DNA of 62,531 nt. It comes from Candidatus Zixiibacteriota bacterium (GTDB taxonomy: Bacteria > Zixibacteria > MSB-5A5 > GN15 > FEB-12). The stretch spans positions 2,018,052 through 2,080,582 of the forward strand of contig CP070674.1 in assembly GCA_020351995.1 (NCBI GenBank), written 5' to 3'. Position 1 is the stretch's first letter, and each line of letters begins with the position of its first letter. Below are positions 8,451 to 17,020 of the stretch, one piece after another. Made by a program: the position numbers and the translations under genes. Under the pieces are notes generated by a model. The model ran no database searches and was not told the DNA's origin. It saw only the letters and a list, made by a program, of their open reading frames with translations.

Positions 8451-8466
8451 TGTGAATTTCATCACA
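8451..8466 (+). promoter_or_regulatory. CRP/FNR-family operator, perfect TGTGA-N6-TCACA
   Basis: TGTGA (8451-8455) and TCACA (8462-8466) flank six bases, and the symmetry extends two bases further each side (TA/TA). This equals the classic CRP-type consensus. It ends 35 bases before nuoA in the 270-base leader of the complex I operon. The binding protein is not in the window. No clear -10/-35 pair was found, so activation or repression cannot be decided. Confidence 0.6.
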
Positions 8467-8501
8467 TATCGAGCTATATGTGCTGACAGCAGATTGAAGC
8501 G

Positions 8502-8855
8502 ATGACAGAGTATTTAGCAGTTTTAATCTTCATCTTTGCCGGCATTGGAATAGTGTTGTTTACGTTCCTGCTGTCCCGCCTCTTGAGACCCATTAACCCC
8601 TATCACGAAAAAAACATTAATTATGAGTGTGCCGAAAACCCGATTGGCACCTCATGGGTAAAATTCAATAACCGCTTTTACATCTTCGCCCTCATCTTTG
8701 TCATCTTCGATGTGGAAGTGGTCTTTCTATTCCCCTGGGCGGTGGTCTTTGGCCAGCTTGGGTTGTATGCCCTCGTTGAAATGGTAATCTTTATCGGAAT
8801 TCTTTTCTTCGGCATCTTTTACGCCTGGCGAAAGGGAGCTTTGAAATGGGTTTAA
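8502..8855 (+). CDS. nuoA: NADH-quinone oxidoreductase subunit A (complex I)
   Basis: 117 residues with three membrane helices and the subunit-specific stretch [20 protein letters not shown], whose Cys-bearing loop sits at the quinone-tunnel entrance. [15 protein letters not shown] is a family signature. It is the first gene of an 11-gene operon with tightly packed or overlapping cistrons. It overlaps nuoB by ten bases. The ribosome binding site is weak. Confidence 0.95.
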   Translation: MTEYLAVLIFIFAGIGIVLFTFLLSRLLRPINPYHEKNINYECAENPIGTSWVKFNNRFYIFALIFVIFDVEVVFLFPWAVVFGQLGLYALVEMVIFIGILFFGIFYAWRKGALKWV

Positions 8856-9358
8856 TCAAGAAGCTTCCGTACTACTCGGAGAAAATTCCCGGCGGGGCTA
8901 TTGTCCTGACCAGTCTTGAGGCGACTTTACAATTCGCGCAGGCAAAATCATTGTGGTACCTGCTATTCGGTACCGCTTGCTGCGCTATCGAGCTTATGTG
9001 CACCGGGGCTTCGCGTTACGATTTTGACCGACTGGGCATGATCTTCCGGGCCTCACCCAGACAGTCCGACCTGATCCTTGCCGCCGGGACCATCACCAAG
9101 AAGATGGCCCCCCGATTGCGTCGGTTGTACGACCAGATGGCTGAGCCGCGCTACGTGATTGCCATGGGTGGTTGTACCGTAAAGGGCGGACCGTTTTACT
9201 ATGATAGCTATGCCGTGGAAAAAGGCATTGACCATATCGTGCCCGTAGATATTTACATACCGGGGTGCCCACCGCGACCAGAATCTCTTATGGAAGGATG
9301 TCTTCACCTGTCGGAGAAAATCCGACGCCAGAAACTGAGCGATTGGCAAGAAAAGTGA
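8846..9358 (+). CDS. nuoB: NADH-quinone oxidoreductase subunit B, N2 iron-sulphur cluster
   Basis: 170 residues. The N2 [4Fe-4S] ligands are all present: tandem C45-C46, C110 in GGCTVKGG and C141 in PGCPPRPE. N2 is the last cluster before quinone reduction, held by the peripheral arm at the junction with NuoD and NuoH. AAAGGGAG precedes the ATG, which lies inside the end of nuoA. Confidence 0.97.
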   Translation: MGLIKKLPYYSEKIPGGAIVLTSLEATLQFAQAKSLWYLLFGTACCAIELMCTGASRYDFDRLGMIFRASPRQSDLILAAGTITKKMAPRLRRLYDQMAEPRYVIAMGGCTVKGGPFYYDSYAVEKGIDHIVPVDIYIPGCPPRPESLMEGCLHLSEKIRRQKLSDWQEK

Positions 9359-9359
9359 C

Positions 9360-9833
9360 ATGACCCGCGACCAACTGAAAGATTATATCGGCAGTAAATA
9401 CGCATCGCTGATGACGCCGCTGGATACCGGCCGGTTCGATCCCATGTTCGAAGTTAAAGCCGACCGGTTGTTCGAGGTTTCCCGCGCGCTTCGCGACGAT
9501 GAAAACCTCAAACTCGACTTCCTGTGTAATATGCATGCCACCGACACCAGAGAAAATTTCGAAATTGTCTATTCTATAGCTTCGATAACGACGAAGCTGC
9601 GCCTTGATTTCAAGATCGTCATGCCCTACCAGAACGCCGAGATTGATTCCGTACAGGAAGTCTGGCCGGCAGCCAACTGGTATGAGAGGGAGATGTGGGA
9701 ACTGTTTGGCATCAATGTGAAAAATCACGGGAATCTGAAGCGTTTTCTGCTACCCGATGACTGGAATCAGGGCCACCCGATGCGCAAAGACTGGGATGCT
9801 CCCGACTTTGTGCGGATGCCGGAGATTCAGTGA
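9360..9833 (+). CDS. nuoC: NADH-quinone oxidoreductase subunit C
   Basis: 157 residues, the 30-kDa subunit. Late signatures include PAANWYEREMWELFGI and NLKRFLLPDDW followed by GHPMRKDW. It is not fused to NuoD, unlike in enteric bacteria. The start lies one base after the nuoB stop. Confidence 0.95.
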   Translation: MTRDQLKDYIGSKYASLMTPLDTGRFDPMFEVKADRLFEVSRALRDDENLKLDFLCNMHATDTRENFEIVYSIASITTKLRLDFKIVMPYQNAEIDSVQEVWPAANWYEREMWELFGINVKNHGNLKRFLLPDDWNQGHPMRKDWDAPDFVRMPEIQ

Positions 9834-10936
9834 TGTCCGCCGTACGTACCGAAGAGTTCATGGTCAATATGGGACCGCACCATCCCTCGACACACGGGGT
9901 GTGCCGACTATTGCTGACTATGGATGGCGAAAAGGTCATCAAGATTGAACCCTACATCGGTTACTTGCATCGCTCCATAGAGAAAATCTGCGAAAACAGA
10001 ACCTATCATCAGTGTATCCCCATACTCGACCGGTTCGAGTACGTCACGGCCATGTCGTGCAACTATGTGTTCTCGCTGGCAGCTGAAAAACTGGCGCAAA
10101 TTGAGGTGCCGGAACGAGCTGAGTACCTTCGCGTAATCATGCTCGAACTCAACCGCATTGCCTCGCACCTGATATTCTTTGGTACCACGGCGATGGATCT
10201 CGGCGCCCTGACACCGTTCCTGTACGCTCTGCGCGAGCGCGAGTATATCATGGATCTTTTCGAAATGACATGCGGGCAGCGTCTGACCTACAATTATATC
10301 CGCATCGGCGGTGTTTCCCGGGATATCCCGGCCGAGTTCGTACCCAAGTGTCGCGAGGCCATCAAGATTATCGACCAAAAGGTTGATGAATACATGGCCC
10401 TGCTGAACGGCAACCCGATCTGGCAGAAGAGAACCATCGGTGTCGGTTATCTGTCTCCGGAACTGGCCGTTGCCTATGGCGTATCCGGCCCGATACTCAG
10501 AGCTTCCGGCGTCGATTTTGATATCAGAAGGGACGACCCCTATTCAATATATGACCGGTTTGATTTTGAAATTCCCGTGCGGCCCAACGGTGACGTCTTC
10601 GACCGCTATATGCTACGACTCGACGAGATTAAACAGTCGGTAAGAATCATTTCGCAGGCTCTCGATGGACTTCCCGAAGGTGAGATCAAGGCCAAGGTGC
10701 CACTCAAGTTCAAGCCGCCGGCGGGTGAGGTCTACAGCCGCATCGAAAACTCACGCGGTGAGATGGGTGTGTATATTCTGTCCGACGGCACGGAAAAACC
10801 GGTTCGGGTGAAAACCCGTGGCGGGTCATATAACCACCTTCAGGTCCTCCCGGAATTCGCGACCGACATCCTCATCGCCGATCTCGTGGCGATATTCGCC
10901 TCGTTCGATATAATCATGCCGGAGGTGGATCGATGA
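9833..10936 (+). CDS. nuoD: NADH-quinone oxidoreductase subunit D
   Basis: 367 residues from ATG 9833, whose first base is the last base of the nuoC stop (TGATG); an in-frame GTG three bases earlier is a less likely start. The N-terminal NMGPHHPSTHGV carries the quinone-site His, and the 49-kDa fold follows (GYLHRSIEK, QIEVPERAEYLRVIMLELNR). It binds quinone together with NuoB and is related to [NiFe] hydrogenase large subunits but lacks the Ni-binding Cys pairs. Confidence 0.96.
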   Translation: MSAVRTEEFMVNMGPHHPSTHGVCRLLLTMDGEKVIKIEPYIGYLHRSIEKICENRTYHQCIPILDRFEYVTAMSCNYVFSLAAEKLAQIEVPERAEYLRVIMLELNRIASHLIFFGTTAMDLGALTPFLYALREREYIMDLFEMTCGQRLTYNYIRIGGVSRDIPAEFVPKCREAIKIIDQKVDEYMALLNGNPIWQKRTIGVGYLSPELAVAYGVSGPILRASGVDFDIRRDDPYSIYDRFDFEIPVRPNGDVFDRYMLRLDEIKQSVRIISQALDGLPEGEIKAKVPLKFKPPAGEVYSRIENSRGEMGVYILSDGTEKPVRVKTRGGSYNHLQVLPEFATDILIADLVAIFASFDIIMPEVDR

Positions 10937-12003
10937 ACCTGATACCAATCGTTGCGGTTGAACTGCAGCCCATCTTCGCCTGGATTTACCGGTGGCTGGA
11001 GGGTCTGGGCCTTCAGGGAACCTTGCTCACGGTGGTGGTCTACGCCGGCCTGGGCGTGATGGTGTTCGGCGTCCTGGCCGTGTTGGCTCTCTTCCTGGTC
11101 TGGTGGGAACGCAAGATAGCCGGCCATATGCAGCAACGCTTTGGTCCCATGCGAAACGGTTGGCACGGATGGTATCAGACTATGATGGACGGCCTCAAAC
11201 TGTTGCAGAAGGAAGATGTACTCGTTGACACCCGGGACAAGGTCGTCTTTTTCTGGGCGCCGGTGATCTGTTTCGTTGCGGCCTTTCTGGCTTACGTCGT
11301 GATGCCTTTCGGCGACGGTCTGATCGTAGCCGATCTTAATGTCGGTATCCTTTATATTATGGCCGTTACGACTTTTACGGTCATTTCTCTTCTCATGGCC
11401 GGATGGGGGTCCAATAATAAATATGCTCTCCTTGGCGGCATGCGCTCGGCGGCGCAGGTGGTCAGTTACGAGGTCCCCATGGTGGCATCGATTCTGACAG
11501 TGATTCTGTTCACCGGCTCTCTTTCCATGGTTGACATCGTGGAATCACAGTCAGGGTTGGTGTTCAACTGGTTCGTATTCCGCCTCCCGTTCGGACCGGT
11601 AGCGTTCATGATCTATATAACGGCTGCTACCGCCGAGGCCAACCGCACCCCGTTCGATATTCCCGAGGCCGAACAGGAATTGGTGGCCGGATTCAATGTC
11701 GAGTATTCCGGAATGAAATTCGCCATGTTTTTCCTCGCCGAGTTTGTCAATATGTTCACGGTTTCGGCCATCGCCGTCACATTGTTCTTCGGCGGCTGGC
11801 AGGGATGGGAATTTATCCCGTCGTGGATATGGTTCCTGGGCAAGACTTTTATGGTGGTCCTGCTGCTGATGTTGTTCCGGTGGACGTATCCGCGTCTTCG
11901 GGTGGACCAGCTGATGGAGTTTGCCTGGAAGATTCTGATACCTATAGCGTTCGTCAACCTTATTGTGGCAGGCTGGATGAAATACGCGGGATGGTACTGG
12001 TAG
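10933..12003 (+). CDS. nuoH: NADH-quinone oxidoreductase subunit H
   Basis: 356 residues with about eight membrane helices. Signatures are ERKIAGHMQQRFGPMRNGWHG (cytoplasmic loop next to the quinone tunnel) and EANRTPFDIPEAEQELVAGF. It anchors the peripheral arm to the membrane. The start overlaps the nuoD stop by four bases with GGAGG seven bases upstream. Confidence 0.96.
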   Translation: MNLIPIVAVELQPIFAWIYRWLEGLGLQGTLLTVVVYAGLGVMVFGVLAVLALFLVWWERKIAGHMQQRFGPMRNGWHGWYQTMMDGLKLLQKEDVLVDTRDKVVFFWAPVICFVAAFLAYVVMPFGDGLIVADLNVGILYIMAVTTFTVISLLMAGWGSNNKYALLGGMRSAAQVVSYEVPMVASILTVILFTGSLSMVDIVESQSGLVFNWFVFRLPFGPVAFMIYITAATAEANRTPFDIPEAEQELVAGFNVEYSGMKFAMFFLAEFVNMFTVSAIAVTLFFGGWQGWEFIPSWIWFLGKTFMVVLLLMLFRWTYPRLRVDQLMEFAWKILIPIAFVNLIVAGWMKYAGWYW

Positions 12004-12016
12004 GGATTAAATTTGG

Positions 12017-12580
12017 ATGTTGAGTATCGTCAAAGGCATAGTTGAACTCGTGCGTGGCATGACTATTACCGGGAAACATCTCGGTAAGCATGCCGTAACG
12101 CTCCAGTATCCCGAAGAGAAGTGGCCCATGCCCGAGCGTTCGCGCGGGATTGTGGTTCTTTTGTCCGATAAGGAAACCGGCGCACTCAACTGCACCGCTT
12201 GTATGCTCTGTATGCGGGCCTGCCCGACCGCCGCCATAACGATCGATGCTCCCCGCGGAGAAGACAAGAAACGCCAGTTGAAAGTCTTCCAGCTTGATGT
12301 CGGAATATGCTGTTTCTGCGGCCTGTGCGAAGAAGCCTGTAATTTCTCAGCCATCAAGCTGGCTACCAAGTATGAGTTTTCTACCGAGAACAAAGAAGAC
12401 CTCGTTTGGGATATGCACAAGCTACAGGAAGTCGGCCGCGACGTTCCGTACGAAGCCCGACCGAAAAAGAAACCGGCTCCGAAACCGGAATCACAATCCC
12501 AGCCGCCCCAGACCGTAAATCCCGTAGCCGCTCCGGAAAGCGAATCGAGTGAGGATGAAAAGAAGGAGGGAGAGGCATAG
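12017..12580 (+). CDS. nuoI: NADH-quinone oxidoreductase subunit I, two [4Fe-4S] clusters
   Basis: 187 residues with two CxxCxxCxxxC(P) motifs (C59/C62/C65/C69 and C98/C101/C104/C108), binding clusters N6a and N6b that pass electrons to N2. The C-terminal 45 or so residues form a low-complexity Lys/Pro/Glu tail (RPKKKPAPKPESQSQPPQ and an acidic end) not needed for the fold. With NuoEFG absent, this ferredoxin-like subunit is the outermost known electron entry point, so the charged tail may help dock a donor; that is inference. Confidence 0.95.
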   Translation: MLSIVKGIVELVRGMTITGKHLGKHAVTLQYPEEKWPMPERSRGIVVLLSDKETGALNCTACMLCMRACPTAAITIDAPRGEDKKRQLKVFQLDVGICCFCGLCEEACNFSAIKLATKYEFSTENKEDLVWDMHKLQEVGRDVPYEARPKKKPAPKPESQSQPPQTVNPVAAPESESSEDEKKEGEA

Positions 12581-12582
12581 TT

Positions 12583-13116
12583 ATGGCTGAACCAGGCATC
12601 GTTTTCTGGATACTCGCAGTGGTTACCGTCGCATCGGCCGTTATGGTAGTGACCCTCAAAAATATCTTTCACTGTGCCCTTGCTCTGATCCTGTGCCTTT
12701 TTTCGGTGGCTGGCATCTACATACTGCTCAACGCTGAATTTCTGGCCGCCGCCCAGGTGTTGATATACGTCGGTGCCGTTGCCATCCTGATGATATTCGC
12801 CATCATGCTCACTTCCAACCTGGCCTCAAAGGCTATTCGTCAATCCAACGAACAGGTGATGGTGGGAACCGTGGTCTCGGTGCTGTTCTGCGGCGGCATG
12901 CTGGCCCTGATTTACCTTACCGACAAGGCTATCGTAAGCGAGGAGACAGGAGTGGCCTTCTGGAGACAGGTCCGGGGAACTCTACCTGCCGACAACGTGG
13001 CTTCTCTCGGCGGATACCTGATGACCAAATTCATGTTGCCCTTCGAAGTCGTGTCGGTTCTGCTGTTGGCCGCGATGATTGGTGCCATCGTGCTGGCGCG
13101 AAAGGAGAAAGCCTGA
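12583..13116 (+). CDS. nuoJ: NADH-quinone oxidoreductase subunit J
   Basis: 177 residues with five membrane helices. The conserved VAGIYILLNAEFLAAAQVLIYVGAVAILMIFAIML region, which contains the pi-bulge helix, is intact. GGAGGGAG lies 14 bases upstream of the ATG, and the stop overlaps the nuoK start (TGATG). Confidence 0.94.
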   Translation: MAEPGIVFWILAVVTVASAVMVVTLKNIFHCALALILCLFSVAGIYILLNAEFLAAAQVLIYVGAVAILMIFAIMLTSNLASKAIRQSNEQVMVGTVVSVLFCGGMLALIYLTDKAIVSEETGVAFWRQVRGTLPADNVASLGGYLMTKFMLPFEVVSVLLLAAMIGAIVLARKEKA

Positions 13117-13415
13117 TGCTGTTTTATCTCAGTCTGGCTGCCGTTCTTTTCGCTGTAGGCCTTTTCGGAGTGCTGACCCGCCGCAACACCATCGGCATTC
13201 TGATGTCGCTGGAACTGATGTTTAACGCCGCCAATATCAATTTTGTCGCTTTTAATAAATATGTCTGGGCCGACGGTCTGATAGGCCAGATGTTCGCTGT
13301 TTTCATTGTGGTTGTGGCTGCCGCTGAAGCCGTAGTCGGCTTGGCCATCGTGCTTCTGTTATACAGAAACTGGCAGGGAATTGATACCGATCACGTCAGC
13401 GTGATGAAGTGGTAG
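13116..13415 (+). CDS. nuoK: NADH-quinone oxidoreductase subunit K
   Basis: 99 residues, three membrane helices, with GVLTRRNTIGILMSLELMFN and the conserved membrane Glu residues (LELMF; VAAAEAVVGLAIVL) that form part of the central proton path. AAAGGAG lies just upstream. Confidence 0.95.
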   Translation: MLFYLSLAAVLFAVGLFGVLTRRNTIGILMSLELMFNAANINFVAFNKYVWADGLIGQMFAVFIVVVAAAEAVVGLAIVLLLYRNWQGIDTDHVSVMKW

Positions 13416-13424
13416 GATTATGAG

Positions 13425-15509
13425 ATGACCGAATTTTCGTTTTTGATTCCGCTTCTGCCCCTGTTTTCGTTCGTGATGATCATTTTCTTCCTGCGCTGGA
13501 AAGAGATGCTTTCAGCGGTCTTCTCGATCGTGATGATTCTTGCGGCGTGGGTGATGTCAATTATCGTCCTGATTGAGACCATCGCCCGCCACGGCGACAA
13601 CTATGAGGCCTTTTACAAATTTGTCGACCTGCCCAATTTCGTTCTGGAAATAGGCGTCTTGATTGATCCCCTGACAGCGATTATGCTGGTGGTCGTCACA
13701 ACTGTAGGCGCCTGCGTGGAGATATACTCGGTCGGGTATATGCACAATGACCCGCGCTTCAGCCGGTTCTTCGCTTACCTGTCGCTGTTCTTGTTCTCCA
13801 TGCTGGGGCTGGTAGTCGCCAACAACTTCTTTATGATATTCATTTTCTGGGAGCTGGTCGGTCTTACTTCGTACCTGTTGATCGGCTTCTGGTTTGAGAA
13901 GAAATCTGCGGCCGATGCCTGTAAAAAAGCCTTTATCACCACGCGTATGGGGGACTTGGGCTTTTTGGTCGGTCTGTTTATCATCGGTATCTATTTCGGG
14001 ACGTTCAATTACCTCCGGGTCTTTGATATAGCCGGCTCAGGAATGATCCCGGCCGGGATACTGACAGCTGCGGCCATATTCGTATTCTGCGGCGCGGTGG
14101 GTAAGTCGGCCCAGTGGCCACTGCATGTGTGGCTCCCCGACGCTATGGAAGGCCCCACGCCGGTTTCGGCTTTGATTCACGCCGCCACAATGGTTGCTGC
14201 CGGCGTTTATTTAGTGGCCCGGTCAATGCCGCTGTTTGTCACTTCGGGCGATGCCTCGATGGTTGTGGCCATAATCGGGTTGATTACATCGTTCATTGCC
14301 GCTTCGATTGGTCTTGTTCAAAATGATATAAAACGCGTTCTGGCGTACTCAACTGTCAGCCAATTGGGTTATATGATAATGGCCCTGGGGCTTTACGGTT
14401 ATGACCATTTCCATGGCCAGCATTCGCCGGGTTTCTATGCCGGAACTTTCCATCTCTATACCCATGCGTTCTTCAAAGGGTTGCTGTTCCTTGGAGCCGG
14501 ATCGGTGATTCACGCTGTCCACACTAATGATATCCAGGAAATGGGTGGCTTGGGACGAAAAATGAAAAAGACCGCACTGACTTTTATGATAGCCTCGCTA
14601 TCCATTGCCGGTATCTTCCCCTTGTCTGGTTTCTGGTCCAAAGATGAGATTGTCGCCGCGGCGTCACACCATCCTGTCTTTTTCATTGGTACCCTGACCA
14701 TCGCCTTCATGACCGCCTTTTACATGTGGCGGCTGTGTTTCCTGACTTTCTTTGGCGAACCCCGCGACCAGCATCGTTACGATCATGCCCACGAATCGCC
14801 CAACAATATGACCTATCCGCTTATTTTCCTGGCGGTCCTGTCGGTTTGCGCCGGATGGGTTGGTGTGCCGTATTTGAGTCACGGTTTTGCCTCGTTTGTA
14901 TTCCACGATGAGGCTTATCACCCGCACCCCAACTACCTTCTGTGGGCAGTTTCGACGATAGTCGGGGGCGGCGGAATAATCCTGGCCTATCTGATGTACT
15001 ATAAGAAATCGATATCGGCCGATGCCATGGCCAACAGATTCAAACGAATTTATAAGCTTCTTTATAATAAGTGGTATTTCGACGAGATTTATCAGAAGAT
15101 CTTAATTGACCCGGTCATGTCCATCGCTAGCTTCATGTGGAAATTCGATGCTAATGTAATCGACGGAGCCGTCAACGGTACCGGCTGGCTGACTATTAAG
15201 TGGTCGGATATCAAGGAATGGTTCGATACCTGGATCGTTGACGGAGCCGTGAACGGAACCGGATGGATTGTCAGGCAGGGAGCTAATATCCTGCGTTTCC
15301 TGCAGACCGGCTCAATGCAATTTTACGCCCTGTTTATTGCCGCGCTGGTGGTGTTGTTCGGGATTTACCGGTTCGAGACCAGCATGATGGAGGGGGATGA
15401 ACCGATTTTCACGATAGGTTTCATAATTGCCGTTGTCCTTCTGGCTGTGGCCGCCAAGCTGCTTCAGGGCAGGCCCCAGACCGACCGGCAGGCCGAAAGC
15501 GAAGAATAG
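13425..15509 (+). CDS. nuoL: NADH-quinone oxidoreductase subunit L, proton-pumping antiporter-like
   Basis: 694 residues with at least 14 membrane helices plus the long lateral helix. The antiporter core is typical (FWELVGLTSYLLIGFW; GKSAQWPLHVWLPDAMEGPT; IHAATMVAAGVYLVAR). Near the C-terminus the sequence DGAVNGTGW occurs twice, 26 residues apart (about 15163-15189 and 15241-15267), where most NuoL proteins have one such copy, so the linker before the last helix looks duplicated. Its start is preceded by AGGA. Confidence 0.95.
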   Translation: MTEFSFLIPLLPLFSFVMIIFFLRWKEMLSAVFSIVMILAAWVMSIIVLIETIARHGDNYEAFYKFVDLPNFVLEIGVLIDPLTAIMLVVVTTVGACVEIYSVGYMHNDPRFSRFFAYLSLFLFSMLGLVVANNFFMIFIFWELVGLTSYLLIGFWFEKKSAADACKKAFITTRMGDLGFLVGLFIIGIYFGTFNYLRVFDIAGSGMIPAGILTAAAIFVFCGAVGKSAQWPLHVWLPDAMEGPTPVSALIHAATMVAAGVYLVARSMPLFVTSGDASMVVAIIGLITSFIAASIGLVQNDIKRVLAYSTVSQLGYMIMALGLYGYDHFHGQHSPGFYAGTFHLYTHAFFKGLLFLGAGSVIHAVHTNDIQEMGGLGRKMKKTALTFMIASLSIAGIFPLSGFWSKDEIVAAASHHPVFFIGTLTIAFMTAFYMWRLCFLTFFGEPRDQHRYDHAHESPNNMTYPLIFLAVLSVCAGWVGVPYLSHGFASFVFHDEAYHPHPNYLLWAVSTIVGGGGIILAYLMYYKKSISADAMANRFKRIYKLLYNKWYFDEIYQKILIDPVMSIASFMWKFDANVIDGAVNGTGWLTIKWSDIKEWFDTWIVDGAVNGTGWIVRQGANILRFLQTGSMQFYALFIAALVVLFGIYRFETSMMEGDEPIFTIGFIIAVVLLAVAAKLLQGRPQTDRQAESEE

Positions 15510-15534
15510 ACCTGATTTTGGAGGATAGATAATA

Positions 15535-17016
15535 ATGATTTTGAGCTCTCTTGTTTTTGTCCCCTTGCTGGGGATGATAATCGTGATGTGCCTTCCTAAA
15601 GATAAATTCAACGCTATCCGGTGGACGTCCCTGCTGGTAAGCCTGATTCCGATGTTCGCTTCGTTCTGGCTGACCTGGGATTACTTCTTCAACTATTCCG
15701 GGTCGGCGGCATTTGCTTATGTGGTAGGACCATACAATTGGATTCCCTCTCTGAATATTCAGTATTATATGGGGGTCGATGGCATCTCAATACCGATGTT
15801 ATTTCTGACCGGTCTTCTTTCGACCCTCTCGCTTCTGGCTTCGTTCGGTATCAATAATCGCGTCAAAGAGTATTTCGCTTTCTTCCTTTTGTTGGAAGCC
15901 GGTATGATGGGTGTCTTTGTGGCTCTGGACTTCTTTTTGTTTTATGTTTTCTGGGAGGTCATGCTTGTCCCGATGTATTTCCTCATCGGCGTCTGGGGCG
16001 GCCCTCGTAAGGAATACGCGGCCATCAAGTTCTTCCTCTACACGTTGTTCGGCTCGATCTTCATGCTGGTGGCCATCCTTATCATGTACTTCACCTCCGA
16101 GCCACATTCGCTGAATATGGTAACCTTGCTCGATCACGGTCCGATGATGTCCCATACCCTGCAGATGGTCTGTTTCATCTTCTTCTTTATCGCTTTCGCT
16201 ATCAAGGTTCCCGTCTGGCCGTTCCATACGTGGCTTCCCGATGCTCACGTCGAGGCACCTACGGCGGTATCGGTGATCCTTGCCGGTGTTCTCCTTAAGA
16301 TGGGCACCTACGCCATGCTTCGCATCAACTGGCCCATGTTCCCGCAGGCGCTACGTGAGCTGTCGTTCTGGATAGCCGTTCTGGGCGTGATAGCCATTAT
16401 CTATGGCGCGTTGGTATCGATGGCGCAGAAAGATCTAAAGAAGCTGGTCGCGTACTCATCGGTGTCGCACATGGGTTATTGTATGATGGCCCTGGCGGCC
16501 GTTTCATCGGTTAGTGCCATCGCCGGGTGTATGTTCCAGATGGTGTCACACGGTTTGATCACGGGCGCCCTCTTTGTTCTGGTAGGCGTTTTGTATGACC
16601 GCGCCCACACCCGCGAGATTGCCGCCTTCGGCGGCCTGGGAGCCAAGGTGCCGGTATACACCGGTATCATGGTGCTCTTCTCGATGGCTGCCCTGGGTCT
16701 TCCCGGGATGTCCGGATTCGTAAGTGAATTCATGATCTTCGTAGGAGCCTTCGGTGCCCTTAACAAGGTTCTGGTCGGCATCTCGGTTCTCGGTGTGGTG
16801 CTCGGCGCGACCTACATGTTGAGAATGGTACAGAACGTATTCCTCGGTGAGTTCAATATGGCCAGATGGGGTGGACTGACCGACATCAACCTGCGGGAAA
16901 TCATCTCTGTGGCCCCTCTGGCGGTCCTGACGGTAGTCATCGGTGTTTATCCCAAGCCGCTGACCCAACTGATGACAGCAACTCTGGAACACTTAGTAAG
17001 TCTGATGGCTAGGTAA
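15535..17016 (+). CDS. nuoM: NADH-quinone oxidoreductase subunit M, proton-pumping
   Basis: 493 residues, about 14 membrane helices. Signatures include FWEVMLVPMYFLIGVWGG with the proton-path Glu and KVPVWPFHTWLPDAHVEAPT. GGAGG lies 11 bases before the ATG. It is one of three antiporter-like subunits. Confidence 0.95.
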   Translation: MILSSLVFVPLLGMIIVMCLPKDKFNAIRWTSLLVSLIPMFASFWLTWDYFFNYSGSAAFAYVVGPYNWIPSLNIQYYMGVDGISIPMLFLTGLLSTLSLLASFGINNRVKEYFAFFLLLEAGMMGVFVALDFFLFYVFWEVMLVPMYFLIGVWGGPRKEYAAIKFFLYTLFGSIFMLVAILIMYFTSEPHSLNMVTLLDHGPMMSHTLQMVCFIFFFIAFAIKVPVWPFHTWLPDAHVEAPTAVSVILAGVLLKMGTYAMLRINWPMFPQALRELSFWIAVLGVIAIIYGALVSMAQKDLKKLVAYSSVSHMGYCMMALAAVSSVSAIAGCMFQMVSHGLITGALFVLVGVLYDRAHTREIAAFGGLGAKVPVYTGIMVLFSMAALGLPGMSGFVSEFMIFVGAFGALNKVLVGISVLGVVLGATYMLRMVQNVFLGEFNMARWGGLTDINLREIISVAPLAVLTVVIGVYPKPLTQLMTATLEHLVSLMAR

Positions 17017-17020
17017 GAAA

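Noticed and set aside
12007-12672. A 221-codon minus-strand frame opposite nuoI/nuoJ
   Set aside because: It is a shadow of two conserved overlapping operon genes with poor composition.
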